A DNA stretch of 64,000 nucleotides from Branchiostoma belcheri (Eukaryota; Chordata; Leptocardii; Amphioxiformes; Branchiostomatidae): NCBI RefSeq assembly GCF_001625305.1, contig NW_017802491.1:556657-620656 (forward strand), in the 5' to 3' direction. Position 1 is the stretch's first letter; each line of letters opens with the position of its first letter. The notes below the pieces were generated by a model. The model ran no database searches and had not been told where the DNA came from. It was given only the letters and a program-made list of their open reading frames with translations. The position numbers and the translations under genes were made by a program. Positions 32,250 through 45,060 of this stretch are shown in pieces.

Positions 32250-35200
32250 TCACTCACAGGCTCCAACCATAGACCCGGGGGATGATGGGACACACGTCAT
32301 GTCTGGGGAGGAGGTAAATGGACATGTATTACAGCAGAGTCACAGTTAGTTGCATATCTTGCAGCTGCATGTATGTTTTACATCAACAGACCTACAAGGT
32401 CTTATATTCACTCTCTGCCTCTTTTCTTGACAGAAAATGTTATCAAAATTAGAACTTGAAAATAACATTTTTCATAACGTGTAGTCTTAATAAGAAAGGG
32501 AAAGTTCCAACATGTGGAAGGTTGATGTACTGTAAGATCTAATAATAAAGTACACATTACAGCAAGGACGGCCTTGATTACAGGGACTGAAGTACAACTG
32601 TCACCCACCGTCTCCACACGGGCATCTCCAGAACCTTCGGCGCCCTGAGAACGGGAACGGCAGCTGGCTGGCGGCCACGTGACACAGATCCCCCTCGTTC
32701 CCAAGCTCCTTACACACGTTGGTGGAGGCGCTGGGGTTCCACCTCGCACAGCAGCCGCCATGTCCCGAGGTCTGACAGTCGCTGTCAGAGTCACAGGCCT
32801 GAGGAGCAAAGCAACAACAAAGATCTGTGAAGAATTGCATTAGTTTGGTGAAAGATTGAATAGCAAATTTCTTCAGCTAGTATTCACAACCACTTGTTTA
32901 AGAGCCAAGTCGGGCGTTTGGACGACCACCTGTTGTCTCCATCAGGTCAATAAATTATGACTGGTTCACCGTGCACTGAATTATAACTGTGCACTGTTTA
33001 TAACAGTGAACACTTCAGTGCTGCAGCCGCAGAGTGAACCAGCAGTTATGTCACAGTAAACCAGTCAACTTGCCCTAATGAAGATGGCGAAAGGTCATCG
33101 AAACCATGATCTGCTCTTGTATAACAACTTATTTTGAATATAGAACTGTTAAAAAAAGATCTGCATGATTCTTTGAATATGAATTTGTTAACCAGGATCG
33201 CCGTACCCTTTTTTGGCTCAGTGCAAGGCCAACAGGCTACTTTAGAAAACCCCCATCGATTCCGATGGGAAGGCTGCCATTCCCGTGTGACTGAATCCCA
33301 TAATGGGAGGAAAGACTTTCGGATTCTTTTTGCAAGTACCGCGATGTACTGTACCTTTCTTACGCGCTGTAGTTACTAAGAGGTACGATGTGTGACTAGT
33401 ATTCATTGAACATACAAAAAGACGTTTTTATGTTTTCTGATTAGCTTGCAGGTACAGTAAAAGCTAAATAGACTTCTTCAAACACGTTTTGCAGGGCACG
33501 TCACATACCCGGTCACTCCTGCTGATAGGAAAGTGAAACTAATACATAAACGAAGCACTACATTCATCTTTGCCTGATTCGTATGCAGCATATCCTTCCA
33601 TGGCCTTTGGTAAACAAATCGAATCTGCAGGGAGCAATATCTCGCTAGCACGGCATGGCATGAACCGTCCGGAAAGGGGAAGGAAGGGAATCTAATAGCT
33701 GTCTGAGTGACTTTCGAAAGGGAAAAAAGTAGACTGAGTACACATTTAACAGCAAGTGAAGACTGTAAGTCATCAAACTTCAAGAAACTACTGGGACTTC
33801 ACGAGGTAGACCTTTCAAACACGCAAACGATACATACGTACACATCCCCGAAGTACAAGACTTGAGAACTTCAAAGTCCTCCATAGTACTAGTACAGACT
33901 GTTTAGCAGGTCATATGCAGAAGTGAAAACAGCATCTGAGTGAAACTATATTAGTCATCTGGCGTTGATGTGAGCACCAGGTCTCAAGTCTACTCACCCC
34001 TGTCACAACAAACTGACCAGATGATCTCTCAGCCAACAGGAAAGTAAGGAAAAGTGCCCGGACTATCATCGTTCTCGGGTTCGGGACCGACTCTGAGTCT
34101 GTCCGTAGGTTCCTTCTAGTCGGTGCGGTAGCGATGCTCGCTGAGGTCCGTCCCTCCGCACTGCACGTCTGTGTGGGTACCGTGTGAGTGAGGGGTGTCA
34201 CAGCAGGAAAAGCGTCATGACAAAGGCATACAGACGTCAGAAGGATGAATCACTTGACACCACAGACTCAACAAACCTTGTGTCCAGCCAACTTCCTGGA
34301 AGAATCTCCTGATCCTGTTATACCTTTGCCAGTGAATCGAAACCGACTTACAAGTGGGCATCTCGCCAATCTGACTTCCATACAAGATTAGACTGAATAG
34401 ACACCGCCCTAGAGATCCACCCTTTTATTGGAGATTCACAGATAAGAATAAGGAATGGCCTTGCCTTATTCGAGAAAAAAACACATTCTCTAAAGTTGCA
34501 AGGTCATATTTCCGGTAATACACTTGGAATGCAGTAACGCATACCGATCCATCATTACAAACTAAAGATGCAAAACATCGACAGTATGCTAGTGATAGAA
34601 TGAAGTACTAGTATAAGACCATCAAGAGACCAAAACTGTTCGTGATCCTGGGTACCTCAGGCAGGGGCGACATTACCTGGGATTACATACCTAAAGGGTA
34701 CGACCTGTCCCGGGAAGATGTGGCACCTTCCGTCTTAAGGTTGTTCGGATTAACCTTTACTACACCTGGTGTCAGGACCTCCGCATCAAAGGGTCAAACG
34801 TCCCACGAGCACCTTTTCTGTGTGCCTGTGTCCATTCAGACGCTGAGTCCAGGTTATCCTCGGATTAAACTACTCTTGTAGCAGCTTCCTGCTTAAGATC
34901 GCATGTGGAAATACTACTTAACACGTGGATCAAACCGGTCAGTGCTCGTCACAGATACGGTGACACACAGGCAGTCTGGTGGAATGGCCCCGTGTGTGCT
35001 ATCTGTCTGCACCAAATCTTAACTTGAAACGTTCTGAAATAGTGTTGACATACTTAAAACAAATGGATGGACAAAACTACATACCAGTGGCAAACTTAAT
35101 TTATTTCCTTTATTCTACTACTTGGTGTTTGTTCTTTCTGTATCAGTCCATATGGATACATTACAGCAGGTGCGCAAAAGAAGAGTGATGGATGTCATTC

Positions 35201-36019
35201 GAAACGCCCAGAAGTTCTTTCCGTACCTTATCCAGTATAGTAGAGTTTGAGTCTATCTATGGGTATAGTTTACCTGGATATCTAACCTTCATTAACGTAG
35301 CCGGTGTGCAACTTACAGAGATGTTGCCTATCTTTTGGAGCCAAGCATACAGATTTGCATAGACATTTTGATGATGACTTAGACGCAATAGAATATTACT
35401 AGTACATTGCCCAATCTTGATAATTCAATATTTGTGATGAAAACATTAGATTGAGTGTCCAACAAGTCCTTGAAACCCCTTGTGACCCTTAGATGGCAAT
35501 GTTTGATGGAAATCAAATTTTCCAGCAGCAATAAGAAGATGAACGATGAAAACAGAGAAAATGATTTTTAAACTAGAAAAGTAACATTTGCAAAGCAAAT
35601 GCATAATGTTTACCTACGCATATGGTCTATATGTTAATTCTTACTCAAATACATTCACAGTCTAAATCCCTCCTACTATAGAATTACAACATTATGTAAC
35701 CCAACACCAGTTACCATGGTGAGAGACAGTCTGGTTCAGTCAGGTCATAGGTCACTGTTTGGATAAAAAAAGAAGGGGAAACGTAGCAAAAACAATATGT
35801 TTTTCTTCGGTAAACATGAAAATAAGAAGATGTGATAAAAACAACATATAACTCAGCTATAATTCACGGAGACCACAATAAGCTTCATGACAGGCAAGGT
35901 GATACAGAGAAACGGTTAAATCCACTCACTCCAGTCAGTACGACTGTCGCCAGGCAGCCCGGCCGGTAGATGTGAAGGCACGCGAGGAGGATGTGCAGCA
36001 GACACAGGGGAGGCCTCAT
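32250..36019 (-). CDS. Prokineticin-like (AVIT family) secreted protein, gene C, with two alternative first exons
   Basis: Shared exons: 32609-32798 (acceptor CTCAG|) encodes ACDSDSDCQTSGHGGCCARW, then VCKELGNEGDLCHVAASQLP, FPFSGRRRFWRCPCGD and stops in phase 1 at G|GTGGGT. Exon 32250-32302 follows a strong acceptor (CTCCTCCCCAG|) and encodes DMTCVPSSPGSMVGACE then a stop, supplying cysteines 9 and 10. Two first exons both splice in phase 0: the distal one (35930-36019, 30 residues, ends VVLTG) has a TATA box; the proximal one (33998-34069, 24 residues, ends QFVVTG) has no clear TATA. Precursors would be 110 or 104 residues, differing in signal peptide and in the residues before the first cysteine. 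No separate second exon for the distal first exon was found between them. The family's N-terminal AVITGA is important for receptor activation in vertebrates, so the choice may matter. Confidence 0.88.
33063..33112 (+). ncRNA. Hammerhead-ribozyme-like relic
   Basis: CTAATGA, a GATG...CATC hairpin (with GCGAAAGGT loop) and GAAAC follow in the order of the hammerhead core (CUGANGA, stem II, GAAA). One core base differs from consensus, so it is probably inactive. Such motifs are known in Penelope-like retroelements. It lies in the intron of gene C. Confidence 0.35.
33490..33563 (-). pseudogene. Possible degenerate third first exon of gene C
   Basis: The minus strand reads MNVVLRLCISFTFLSAGVTG, a signal peptide ending in a VTG motif like the neighbouring first exons, followed by GG|GTATGT. 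The donor falls one base early compared with the paralogs, so it would break the frame of exon 2. It may be a decayed copy or chance. Confidence 0.25.
33998..34069 (-). other. Proximal first exon of gene C
   Basis: It encodes 24 residues, MIVRALFLTFLLAERSSG then QFVVTG, and ends at GGG|GTGAGT in phase 0. An in-frame upstream ATG exists, but the start at 34069 gives a normal signal peptide. Confidence 0.75.
35185..35310 (+). mobile_element. Penelope-like element fragment with hammerhead-like hairpin
   Basis: GAGTGATGGATGTCATTC then GAAACGCC at 35185-35210 is the stem II-GAAA part of a hammerhead-like motif. The following CCAGTATAGTAGAGTTTGAG, TTTACCTGGATATCTAACC and TTCATTAACG match, in order, the copy on the minus strand at 57955-58095. 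The CUGANGA core is not recognisable here. Confidence 0.45.
35570..35830 (+). repeat. Dispersed repeat (family R1)
   Basis: AACTAGAAAAGTAACATTTG, GCAAAGCAAATGCATAA, ATGTAACCCAACACC and GTTACCATGGTGA recur in the same order at 59682-59985. Class unknown; no coding part. Confidence 0.65.
35930..36019 (-). other. Distal first exon of gene C
   Basis: It encodes 30 residues, MRPPLCLLHILLACLHIYRP then GCLATVVLTG, ending GGA|GTGAGT in phase 0. A TATA box lies about 60 bases upstream. Confidence 0.8.
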
Positions 36020-36078
36020 GGTTCTCACACCGTCTTCCTGGGGGGTACGCACGTCTCAAGGAGTCTTTAACTCGTCTT

Positions 36079-36084
36079 CTTATA
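36079..36084 (-). promoter_or_regulatory. TATA box of gene C (distal promoter)
   Basis: GGGGTATAAGAAG on the minus strand, about 60 bases upstream of the distal start codon. Confidence 0.6.
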
Positions 36085-37539
36085 CCCCCAGATCCTGCCC
36101 TGATGCGTCATGGATAGGCCAGGAAGGACACCCATGTCGTCACCGCCGGCTCCTGATGCTTTGTTAGTGCAGATATGTGTTTAAACGCCTCAGTGAACTC
36201 ATAGAGACCAGAGCTTCCAGTAATCGGATGTAACATACACGTGTGTGACATGATGACATACGTGATAATATACAGCTATGTTCACGTTATTTCTTTCTTC
36301 CGTCTGTCTTCGAAAGACTTATTTTTCATGCTAAATATAAACACTCAAAGTGTTCAAGCTTCCTGTACACTAGCTTCATACAATGCCGCTGGCCAGTTGA
36401 GTACGTCACAGCTATCCGTAGATCTGTCTAATTTTTTTTTAAGTTTAGAGAAGCGGCATCTGCTAATCATCAGTGAAGGTTTGTACTGACGTAGACATAC
36501 ATACACCCCTGTTGTCTGTCTTTCGTACATCTCAAACAGCAAAGTCGTGGCAATCTTTGCAATAATTGAGGATGTTCCAAAGCAATGATGGCATCAACAC
36601 CCAGCATCAAAGTCGATACTAAACCATCCAAACTACATAGCGTTTCAAGGTAGATGTATATCAAATATATATATACCATTGTTCGCTTTCTTTTCATGCA
36701 TTCTTAATTTACCTTATGAACTTGTGGCAATAGTAAGTAGGACTATAATTCTTGTAAGACGCTCGTACCGTTAAAGTAGCCTTCACAAAAATGACATCTA
36801 ATCTTCAAACTACATTTCCAATGGCTGTCCCAAAGGTCTTAAAGAGAGTTGATTTTCGGCCAAATTTACGCCAGGTGTACCCCCCCCCCCCGTCAGGTAA
36901 GTTGTTACCAGTACTTCTCAGAAACCGGCAGAGTGAAAATCAAACCTGGTGAAAGTTTCCAGGAACCCTCACGGACTCTGAGATTTAGGAGTCAAAGTCC
37001 GTCAACGTTCTCCAGAAATCCGCCCTTAAAGACGCTGGAGCTCCACATCATGTTTAACGTCAACTCCTTAAGTACGCCAAAGGCTAAACTTCAGATGCAC
37101 CTCACGGTGAGTAAAATACCAAAAGGAAATCTGTAATCCCGCTGACTTAGTGCTCCTTGTAGGTAAGACGGTAGGCACGACCTGGCAACAGGTACTTACT
37201 GGTCCGATACAAGCCGCCTCGTGACGTGGTACTGTAGGCATGACCTTCTGGAACGTTAACGCTCAAAATCTCAAAAATGTGGAGGCTTGTGTACGGTAGA
37301 TGATATCTCTATTACTATCGGACAGGTAGTGTTTTTTCTATTATTGATAGCCTATTTTAGTTGAATATGCAACGCTGCATTTACTACCATTGGTAAAAAA
37401 ACAATACTGATATATCACTGTCATGTACCTTCATTTCACTTCAAAATGTTGTTCAGGTTTTTTATTGAGAAAGCATTATGAAATACGTTGTGCTAGATTG
37501 AAATGATCGTCCACGATGATGGTAAATAATGTTTGATCC

Positions 37540-37760
37540 ATCCTTCATCATCATCATCCGCCGGCAGCAACACAGGCGACTGCAAGATCCCTCCACTGTT
37601 CCTTGTCGCGAGCAAGGCTGGCTATCTGCTTTTCCGACAGTTGGTTATAGTCGTCTCCCAGCAGTTGTTGGACATACCAGTAACATTACTGGAAGTAGGA
37701 GGTAGGTTGTCGTCCTCCTCTGCACCTACCGTGAGAGGGCAACCGGTTCTTGAGTGATCC
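37540..37760 (-). mobile_element. LINE ORF2 C-terminal fragment
   Basis: The minus strand reads SLARDKEQWRDLAVACVA near its end, the usual C-terminal pattern (A.DR..WR.L) of LINE reverse-transcriptase polyproteins, followed by a (GAT)n-like terminus near 37545. Confidence 0.6.
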
Positions 37761-38048
37761 TCTTTTGAATATTTTCAAACAGATACCCCTGCAGTTTCAG
37801 GTCAAGCCGCTAGGAGGCACAAGCTCACTTCACTTCTTCCCCCAGTACAAGAGCTACCTACCATCCAAACTTCTTAACCCTAGCATGCCTAGATCATGAC
37901 ATATCAAAACCGTAAATTTCGCTGCAGTACCATAACAAGCCGCTAGGAGTCCAAAATCTAATCATTTTGAGGTCTCATCAAGACCTACTCACCTACCAAG
38001 TATCAGAATAATCCATTTAAGATTTCTCAAGTTATCGTGTCCACAGAC

Positions 38049-38093
38049 GGACACACACACACACGCGCGCGCGCACACACACACACACACATA
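38049..38093. repeat. (CA)n/(CG)n microsatellite
   Basis: About 45 bases of alternating CA with a central CGCGCGCGCG run. Confidence 0.9.
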
Positions 38094-39044
38094 CACGAAC
38101 GCCTCTCTGAAAACATAACCATCTTGGAGAAGGTAATAATATGATGTGAGGCAAGACATTAACCTGGTCACTGACTCCCCCTGTCGAGTTTATTTTGAGC
38201 TCCAGTAGTGTGAAGTGAAGGAATGTAGAATACTGATACTTTTGAACGGATACGTTCGTACATTTGCTCCAATTGTTACATTTCATTTTATTCGTGAGTG
38301 CAAAACAAGAAATAAACAGCAAACAACCTTCACCTTAAGCTTATACAAGTACCTTTGATGATCAGATAAAATGTAAACATGTAGTCGTAATAAATCCACA
38401 GACCTTTTCTCTGTCTGGCCACTTTCCTGTATGTGCATTACCATCAAACATCGTTAAGCTTCTCCTTTCACATTTGACCCATTTCCAGCTTGTTTCAGGA
38501 ATTACAGGTTGATCCGTGTTCAGCCTTCAAAGTACATCACCTTTGAGAACAGAAGTTCCTTATCCCACTTTGTGCCTAAGGTCAGGGGGGATCTCCATGT
38601 AAGACATTATGTCCGAAGATTAAGAAGAGACAGTGGAGTTTTGTAACGCTTTAAGACGTAAAACTTAAGAAAAATCCCTGGTTGATCATCTCTAAGGCAT
38701 ATAGTCGTCATAAATCCATAGACTTTCCCGTATCTTTATAAGAACACTACAGACTTATGCAAAGAATTGGGCCACTTTAGTCGTTACACGTGCGTGCATA
38801 AGGCATATATAAGAACTGGAAATTGAGAAAGGCCGTCGCTGCCAGACCAGCCAACATTGTGTCCTGTTTGTAAAAATGATGTTGAAGATTTTGCAATGTC
38901 TTTATCTAGTTAGAAAATGATTCCTGTCGTCCGTTATGACAGATTTCACCAGTGAGACCGTTAATCATCAATAACTAAGAATATTGTTAGACCACAAACA
39001 AACGTTACGCCAAAAACAGTTACTCCAGCAAATGGATATGATTT

Positions 39045-39475
39045 TGGAAACGGCCAGACGTGACATTCCAGGTAGCATCCACTACCCTTCGTCAGTGACA
39101 CTAAGAGACTGCAGGAGAAAGGCAGGTTTATAAGCACGAACTATTGATTGATATGCAAATTTGTGAAGACAGGGAGGGAGGGCTATGGGTAGAACTCTCA
39201 GGCACTTGACTCTCGGCGCTCTCAGCCCCAAGGATAGACAACACTACAGCTCCTGTTCTGAAACAACAGGAGCTTTTGACTATTTTGCATCCTTCTTGTC
39301 TTGACTTGTCTAACTTTTGTTTCCTTTTGGACTTCAAAAAATTGTATTCAAAAATTTGCCAATCAAACAATAGTTCGTGCTTATAAACCTGCCATTCTCC
39401 TGCAATCTCTAGTGTCGACACTGACGAAACGTAGTGGATGCTACCTGAAATTAAACGTCTGACCGTTTCGAAAAT
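39045..39475. mobile_element. Inverted pair of Penelope-like ends with hammerhead motifs
   Basis: The left arm (39045-39155, minus) and right arm (39360-39475, plus) are inverted copies sharing CTGACGA, GTAGTGGATGCTAC, a GAAA/GGAA box, and AGCACGAACTATTG. On the right arm the hammerhead core elements are all present: CTGACGA at 39421, hairpin GTAG/CTAC at 39431-39444, GAAA at 39447. The ~205 bp between the arms shows no coding content. Confidence 0.55.
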
Positions 39476-40613
39476 CACACCCAGTTGCTTGAGTAACCAT
39501 TTTTTGGCGTATCTTATTTCCTGAATGTCTAACCGTTTGAGTGGGTTCATATGTGCATTAAATTTTATCCACTATCCTGTAAACCCGCTGTGTAAAATCG
39601 TTCAGTCACATATGACCTCTTAACCAAGGGCAAATTTAAGGTCTCTATAGCAGTGGTTTACTCAATCCAAAGCAGAGAATCTTGGAAATGGTCTTTTCTC
39701 GTCTTCCGCGTTTCACTAGGTCTCACGTCACGACTTCTCCATAGTAACTACGGCGCACGCGCGGACGCAAGCTGTTTCCAAGAAAGAAGCCAAACTCAGA
39801 AATGTTAGATCCAATTTGTGAAATGGCCATATATGGTCATCGGGATTGGAACACAAAAACGTTCATCTGTCCCGTAAATTGTAACATTGCGTGGGCGAAG
39901 GGGGGTAGTGACAATTAGATAACTTCATGCCTCTCATAACGCTTACTTGCTGTAATAAGAACACAAATGTCTTGGCTTCTTATATAACTCTTTCAAGAAG
40001 GTATAAGTCTTTTAAATATGTTAAAACAAAACTATAAGACGCTGGCACTCGTAGAACGCTACGATTCGCTCAGGAAGTGTTCTTTTGCACTTTATGAAAT
40101 GTTTAACTGCAATCATCCCTCCAACATGCCCGTGTAGTTTCCTAATTCATATCAGTTGACTTGACACTTGTTACACACATCATGATTTGTATACAGTAGT
40201 GATAAGACGTGATTGGTGCGTTTTACTCTATAGTAAATTTCATTAAATTTTCATCGAGCAAATTGCCTGTATCCACCCTCCCCTCCACATCAGAAGTATC
40301 GCCATATTTTTTTACACGTTTTAAGAACTCCGCCGATTTCATGACGTCAGAATTAGCCATTAAGCTAGATTAAAATTAAGTCCGAGGATTTCTCCAGTAA
40401 AGGTATCGCCGCCCCTCCCTCGCCTAATAGCCGCTCGGTAATTTGTCGCCTGCGGCAACTCCCTTGTTTATTACACGGCTCGGTATCCCGTCTGAGGCCC
40501 GTCGTGATAGAAAGAGTAAGCTCAAAGTCTGGCTCGAACCTTGGCGGATGCGAGAAAAAACTCTTTCAAAGTCGCCTGTAATCTTGGCGCTCGCCCCCTG
40601 AAGGCGCCGAGCT

Positions 40614-40622
40614 GTATATAAA
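40614..40622 (+). promoter_or_regulatory. TATA box and initiator of prokineticin-like gene D
   Basis: TATATAAAC at 40614, then an initiator-like TTCAGCACT at about 40644, 30 bases downstream, then a leader of about 65 bases to the ATG at 40710. Confidence 0.7.
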
Positions 40623-40709
40623 CCCGGCAGGCGCCGCAGAACGTTCAGCACTGAGGACGGGACGACTTGCAGAGAGGAACAACTCGCGCTCCGCACCGCT
40701 ACAGACATT

Positions 40710-43700
40710 ATGGACATGCTGCCGAAGCTACTACTCGCCGCCGCGTGCCTTCTTGCCTCCGCCCGGTTCTGCCACGGCCTGGTCTTAACGGGGGTAAGCA
40801 CGACCTCTACTGCAGTCAATGTTTTTTTTATTTGTCTATAAGTATAACAATACGTTGTGATTTGAACGAAAAACTGACATTGAATCAGGACTTTTGCTGC
40901 ACCGTCACAAAGTTAAAGTGATGGTTCTACCTAGGTGTGATTACAGTAATGATCTCCTTCTACTAAATAACTATCTGTGAGCAAAATGAAATTTGATTTG
41001 TGGCCATTGATTTTATCATGGGAATATGAGGCACGATGTTTAAATATAACCAAAAAAGACTACACAAAAAACACACAAAACGTGGAAAATCCCTACTTTA
41101 TCCATGGAATTCGTTAAGAAATATGTTTAACTTTTGGTCGTTTCGCAGTTGTAGCCTCTAGTAAAACGGGTGTCAGTATAGCGCACCGTTGCTAATTATA
41201 AGCTGAAGTGACATAGAAACATTTCCTTGGCACAAAACTCGTGGAAGGAGATTGACATTCCCTTGGTACTTGGAAGTACCCGCTAGACACGGTAAACTCA
41301 TTGCTGTTAGCCCTGACGAACTGTTACAATCCAGTTAACCTACATTTGAACAAAAAGAAAACTGAGCCGAACTGTCAGTCGTCTCTGTGGCGTTTTTCAG
41401 TTATAGTCAGGTAATCTCATTAGAGACACTCGGAAAGTCCAATTTCTTTGTATTAGAGAACTAGGCTATGTAGTATCTGTATTGTACCCTTGCTATTTCG
41501 TCATGAAGGGTACGACATATATCCTCCCTGTAGGGCTAACAGTTTTTCAAAGCACCTCTATTCAAAAGAACCTATTTTATATCATAAAAAGTAACATAAA
41601 AGTGATCCTGTTTTATGAATGAATGAATGAATGAATGAATGAATGGTTTATTTGATCAACATCAACATGATCCTTAAAAAGTACATCGCAGCCAAATAAA
41701 GTGGCTGAATTACATACTTTTCACATCAAGAGATAAGGCTATATACAAATTGGCATTTGGTACAAATATTAATATTTATTACATATAGTAATAATGTTCT
41801 AAATGTGGAGAGGTTACTGTTCGTTTAGTAGTTTTATCATGTACGGAATTGGACTGTTCTTGTATCTGTTTGTTCGTGCTATGAATGTGGACAGAAGGTG
41901 TTTATTTCTAATGTCTCTGGAGCTGACATCGCCGCGGGAAGGAGGAAACCCGACATTTTAAAGTCATTCATGGCCACCCTTAGCTTGCAAAGTGAACCTT
42001 TTCATGCTAGTCAAGACTAGTTACACCAATACGCCATTATATGTTTGTGCAAAGCTCTTATATGAGTCTGAATCAATTCAGCCACCATGTTTTTAATTTC
42101 TTGCACAATTTCACGACAAGTCTCGATGTTTTTCTCAACGGAACAATCTTAGCGTATGTTTGTTCATTCAAGGTGGTCGTAGGAGTATCAACTGTACACG
42201 AAGACTTTAGATCTCCAAGTCATGTATCTATTCCTTAAACATTCGCTAACGAAGTGGTCCTTAGATGAAAGTACACACCCGCAGAAACACGGTTCAAAGC
42301 CTTCCCCAGATCTTTTAGCTTCCTTGTTTGCGATGAAATTAGAGATGCAAGTTAGTGAAGATGACGATGTACGCAAGAGAGCTTTTAGCGTCTGGTCCCG
42401 GGGTGTCTGTTGTTAGACGCGCCTGACGTATTGACTATGTAGTCATCCAAATGCGAGTGTGGCCTCCGGTTGCATTTATCCGATTCATTAGGAGGCGAAG
42501 TTCATTGTCGAGCACAATGGGAGTTTTTAAACATCGAGTCGTGTGGCGTAACGACAGCTCGGAACCAAGAGGTCCCAAGTTCGAATCCTGCCATGGCACG
42601 GATCTTGTGCTCTTGGGAAAGGCACTTTATACGACTTTATGGCGGCATAAAATAAGTTGAAAAAAACTTGAAGTGTGCCCTCGCCATGTCTTGTAATAAA
42701 GGTTGGAATAGAAAAAAAAACATCGAGTCGAACGTTGTAAGACACTGAGACCGTGGCCACTGGTTGACCACACGTGTACATCTCATTACTAATTCAAAAA
42801 TGAATTTTATCGATAAATCATGTTTTCTATCTCAAATCATATTTTATCTCTCAAATCATATTTTCTACACCATATTTTTTTGATATCAAAATGGTTTCAT
42901 CCCTTCAAATTCATTTCATATGGACCCACCACACGGGGCTATTCAAAGACATGCAGGCATTTGTGCCCATTTAAGTGGATTAAGCTGATTTCCTTAATGC
43001 ACTCGGACGGACACGTTAGAAGTGGCGGGTGTATGATGTGATACTTACAGAGAGATGTGATCAGCGGCCCATGGCTCGGTGGACAATTTTTTTTTATTCA
43101 AACAATTCAAACACATGGTGGCGGCAGACCACAAGATTTTTCGACTTATTTATATTATATGCCGCCACCAAAGCAGATTACAAATACAGGACAGGACAAT
43201 ACTTATTTTCACTTGAGTTAAAGGACAAGTAAAGTAATTTCAGTTTTGGTGCCTTTCAACCCAAAATCCAGTTTGCAAATGGTGATTCATTAGTTTATAC
43301 CAGTCCCGGGTTTCTCTTTATACTTTTCTTTTTTGTACTAACGCTAACAGAATAGTGATTTCATAGCCAGTTAATTAGATTAAGTGGACAGACTACGTCA
43401 CCGCATCCTCCTGGTGCAATTGGCAGGCATCAAACGTGAACATGGTTTTGATCAAATATCACCCCTATGTGTGCAAGACTGCTAGAAGCCAATGAATCAC
43501 CTTTTGCAAATAGGATTTTGGGTTAAAAGGCACCATAAGTGAAATTAGTGTATTTGTCCTTTAAAAGTGAGGAAAATCGTGTAAAGTGACTTTCGATTTC
43601 CCAAGGGCACACGATCAGGACTCAAACCCGGAACCTCTTGGTTCTGGATCGATCACTCTGCAGTTACGCCCGACGACCCCACGATATGACACGAGCCCCT

Positions 43701-44970
43701 GGTTACACAGTAGAGTGTCCATTAGGTCCTCCTCTCCTGGTGTAGCACGTGGTTGTACATCTTTTTTTTCGAACACTGTCCTTGTACCACGATTTTTTAC
43801 CAACTCATGTAAAAGTGAGTACCTAGTTTCAGTTAGGGACGTCCTCTCGGAGGCCGGAGGTCCACTGTTTGAGGAAAATCTCACATCGAGCAGGTTAAAG
43901 AACCCACCATACTCATCGCCCACCCGGGTGTGAGTGGATCAAACTTCACAGTCCGGTCATACGCAGCTTATACATAATGTACAAACCTTGAGCCTGTTAC
44001 CGCTTATAATTATGAGAAACAAACGAATTCTTGTTGTTATCCATTCCTGACAAACTTGTACCACATATACGTACTACAGCACTTTGTCCTATATCCATTA
44101 GCATTTGTCCAAGGACTTCACACTTGTACATGTATTCCGTCATATCCCTGCTGCATTACAATTTTTACAACGAAGATAAGTCAATGATTTGTATCGCTTT
44201 CTTACCGATGGATTTTTTTTTATTTTAGCCTAGTGCCCATTAATTCCCTGTTAATGTTGACGTCAGTTGTCCACGCATTGTTGCTTAGTGAAGCCGATCG
44301 TTCAAAAATCCAAACTAATACTGCACTTTATTTCCATCATGTTCAAACACTTTACCTATGCTAATGCTGGCCTAGATTGCCGTGGGTTTAACGGGTACCT
44401 TTGTGCCGTTGCTCACCTGTGCGGTAACACCTGTTCAACAGATCTAAAGCAATCCCACATCATATGGCGGCTTTCCGTTGGTTTCGTCAATGCCGTCGTG
44501 TATTTCCGCTGGGAATCTACAGTGCTTAGTTTTAGTGTCGCAAGTCTAGGGCTGTCCGTGAATTCAGCTCAGTGCTGCCCTGTTACAGCTATCACGCTAG
44601 CATTGTAGGGCAAATAGAGTACTATAACTCGACCTTGTTGAAAAGTGAACATATGGCAGAACCTGCTATCTAGAATAAATAAATACAATTGAATTATTCT
44701 CAGTGGTGTAACACTTCAGCTCTACAAGTAACATTCGTTTCTTCAATTTTGCTGTTAACAGCAAGAGATGGGTTCTAGCAGTAGATGAATAGAATACATG
44801 AAAACACGCGCGTGCTCAATGCTTGCATCTCCTTGCTTGCTGCCCTGTTGCAAATTGCTACCGCGTACGGAACTATCGTTTTGGGTGGCCGATCTGTGGG
44901 TTTGTGTGTCTGTGTGCCCGGACAGAGTAGGTTGACAGGCAGCAGAGTGACAGGAGCTCAACGGGTCGCG

Positions 44971-45060
<90 letters not shown>

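Larger units (their letters stand above)
36085..40613. other. Intergenic region between divergent genes C and D
   Basis: No exon is supportable. It holds a LINE fragment (37533-37760), a CA/CG microsatellite (38049-38093), and an inverted pair of hammerhead-bearing repeats (39045-39475). Regulatory elements of genes C and D are expected here. Confidence 0.5.

Noticed and set aside
34642-34881. 79-codon open frame, considered as a missing exon of a fifth prokineticin-like gene
   Set aside because: No cysteine pattern and no acceptor in phase; on the minus strand no CCARWNP-like block exists between the two first exons of gene C.
43615-43923. 102-codon minus-strand frame
   Set aside because: It spans SINE head and another dispersed repeat, both present elsewhere in the window.
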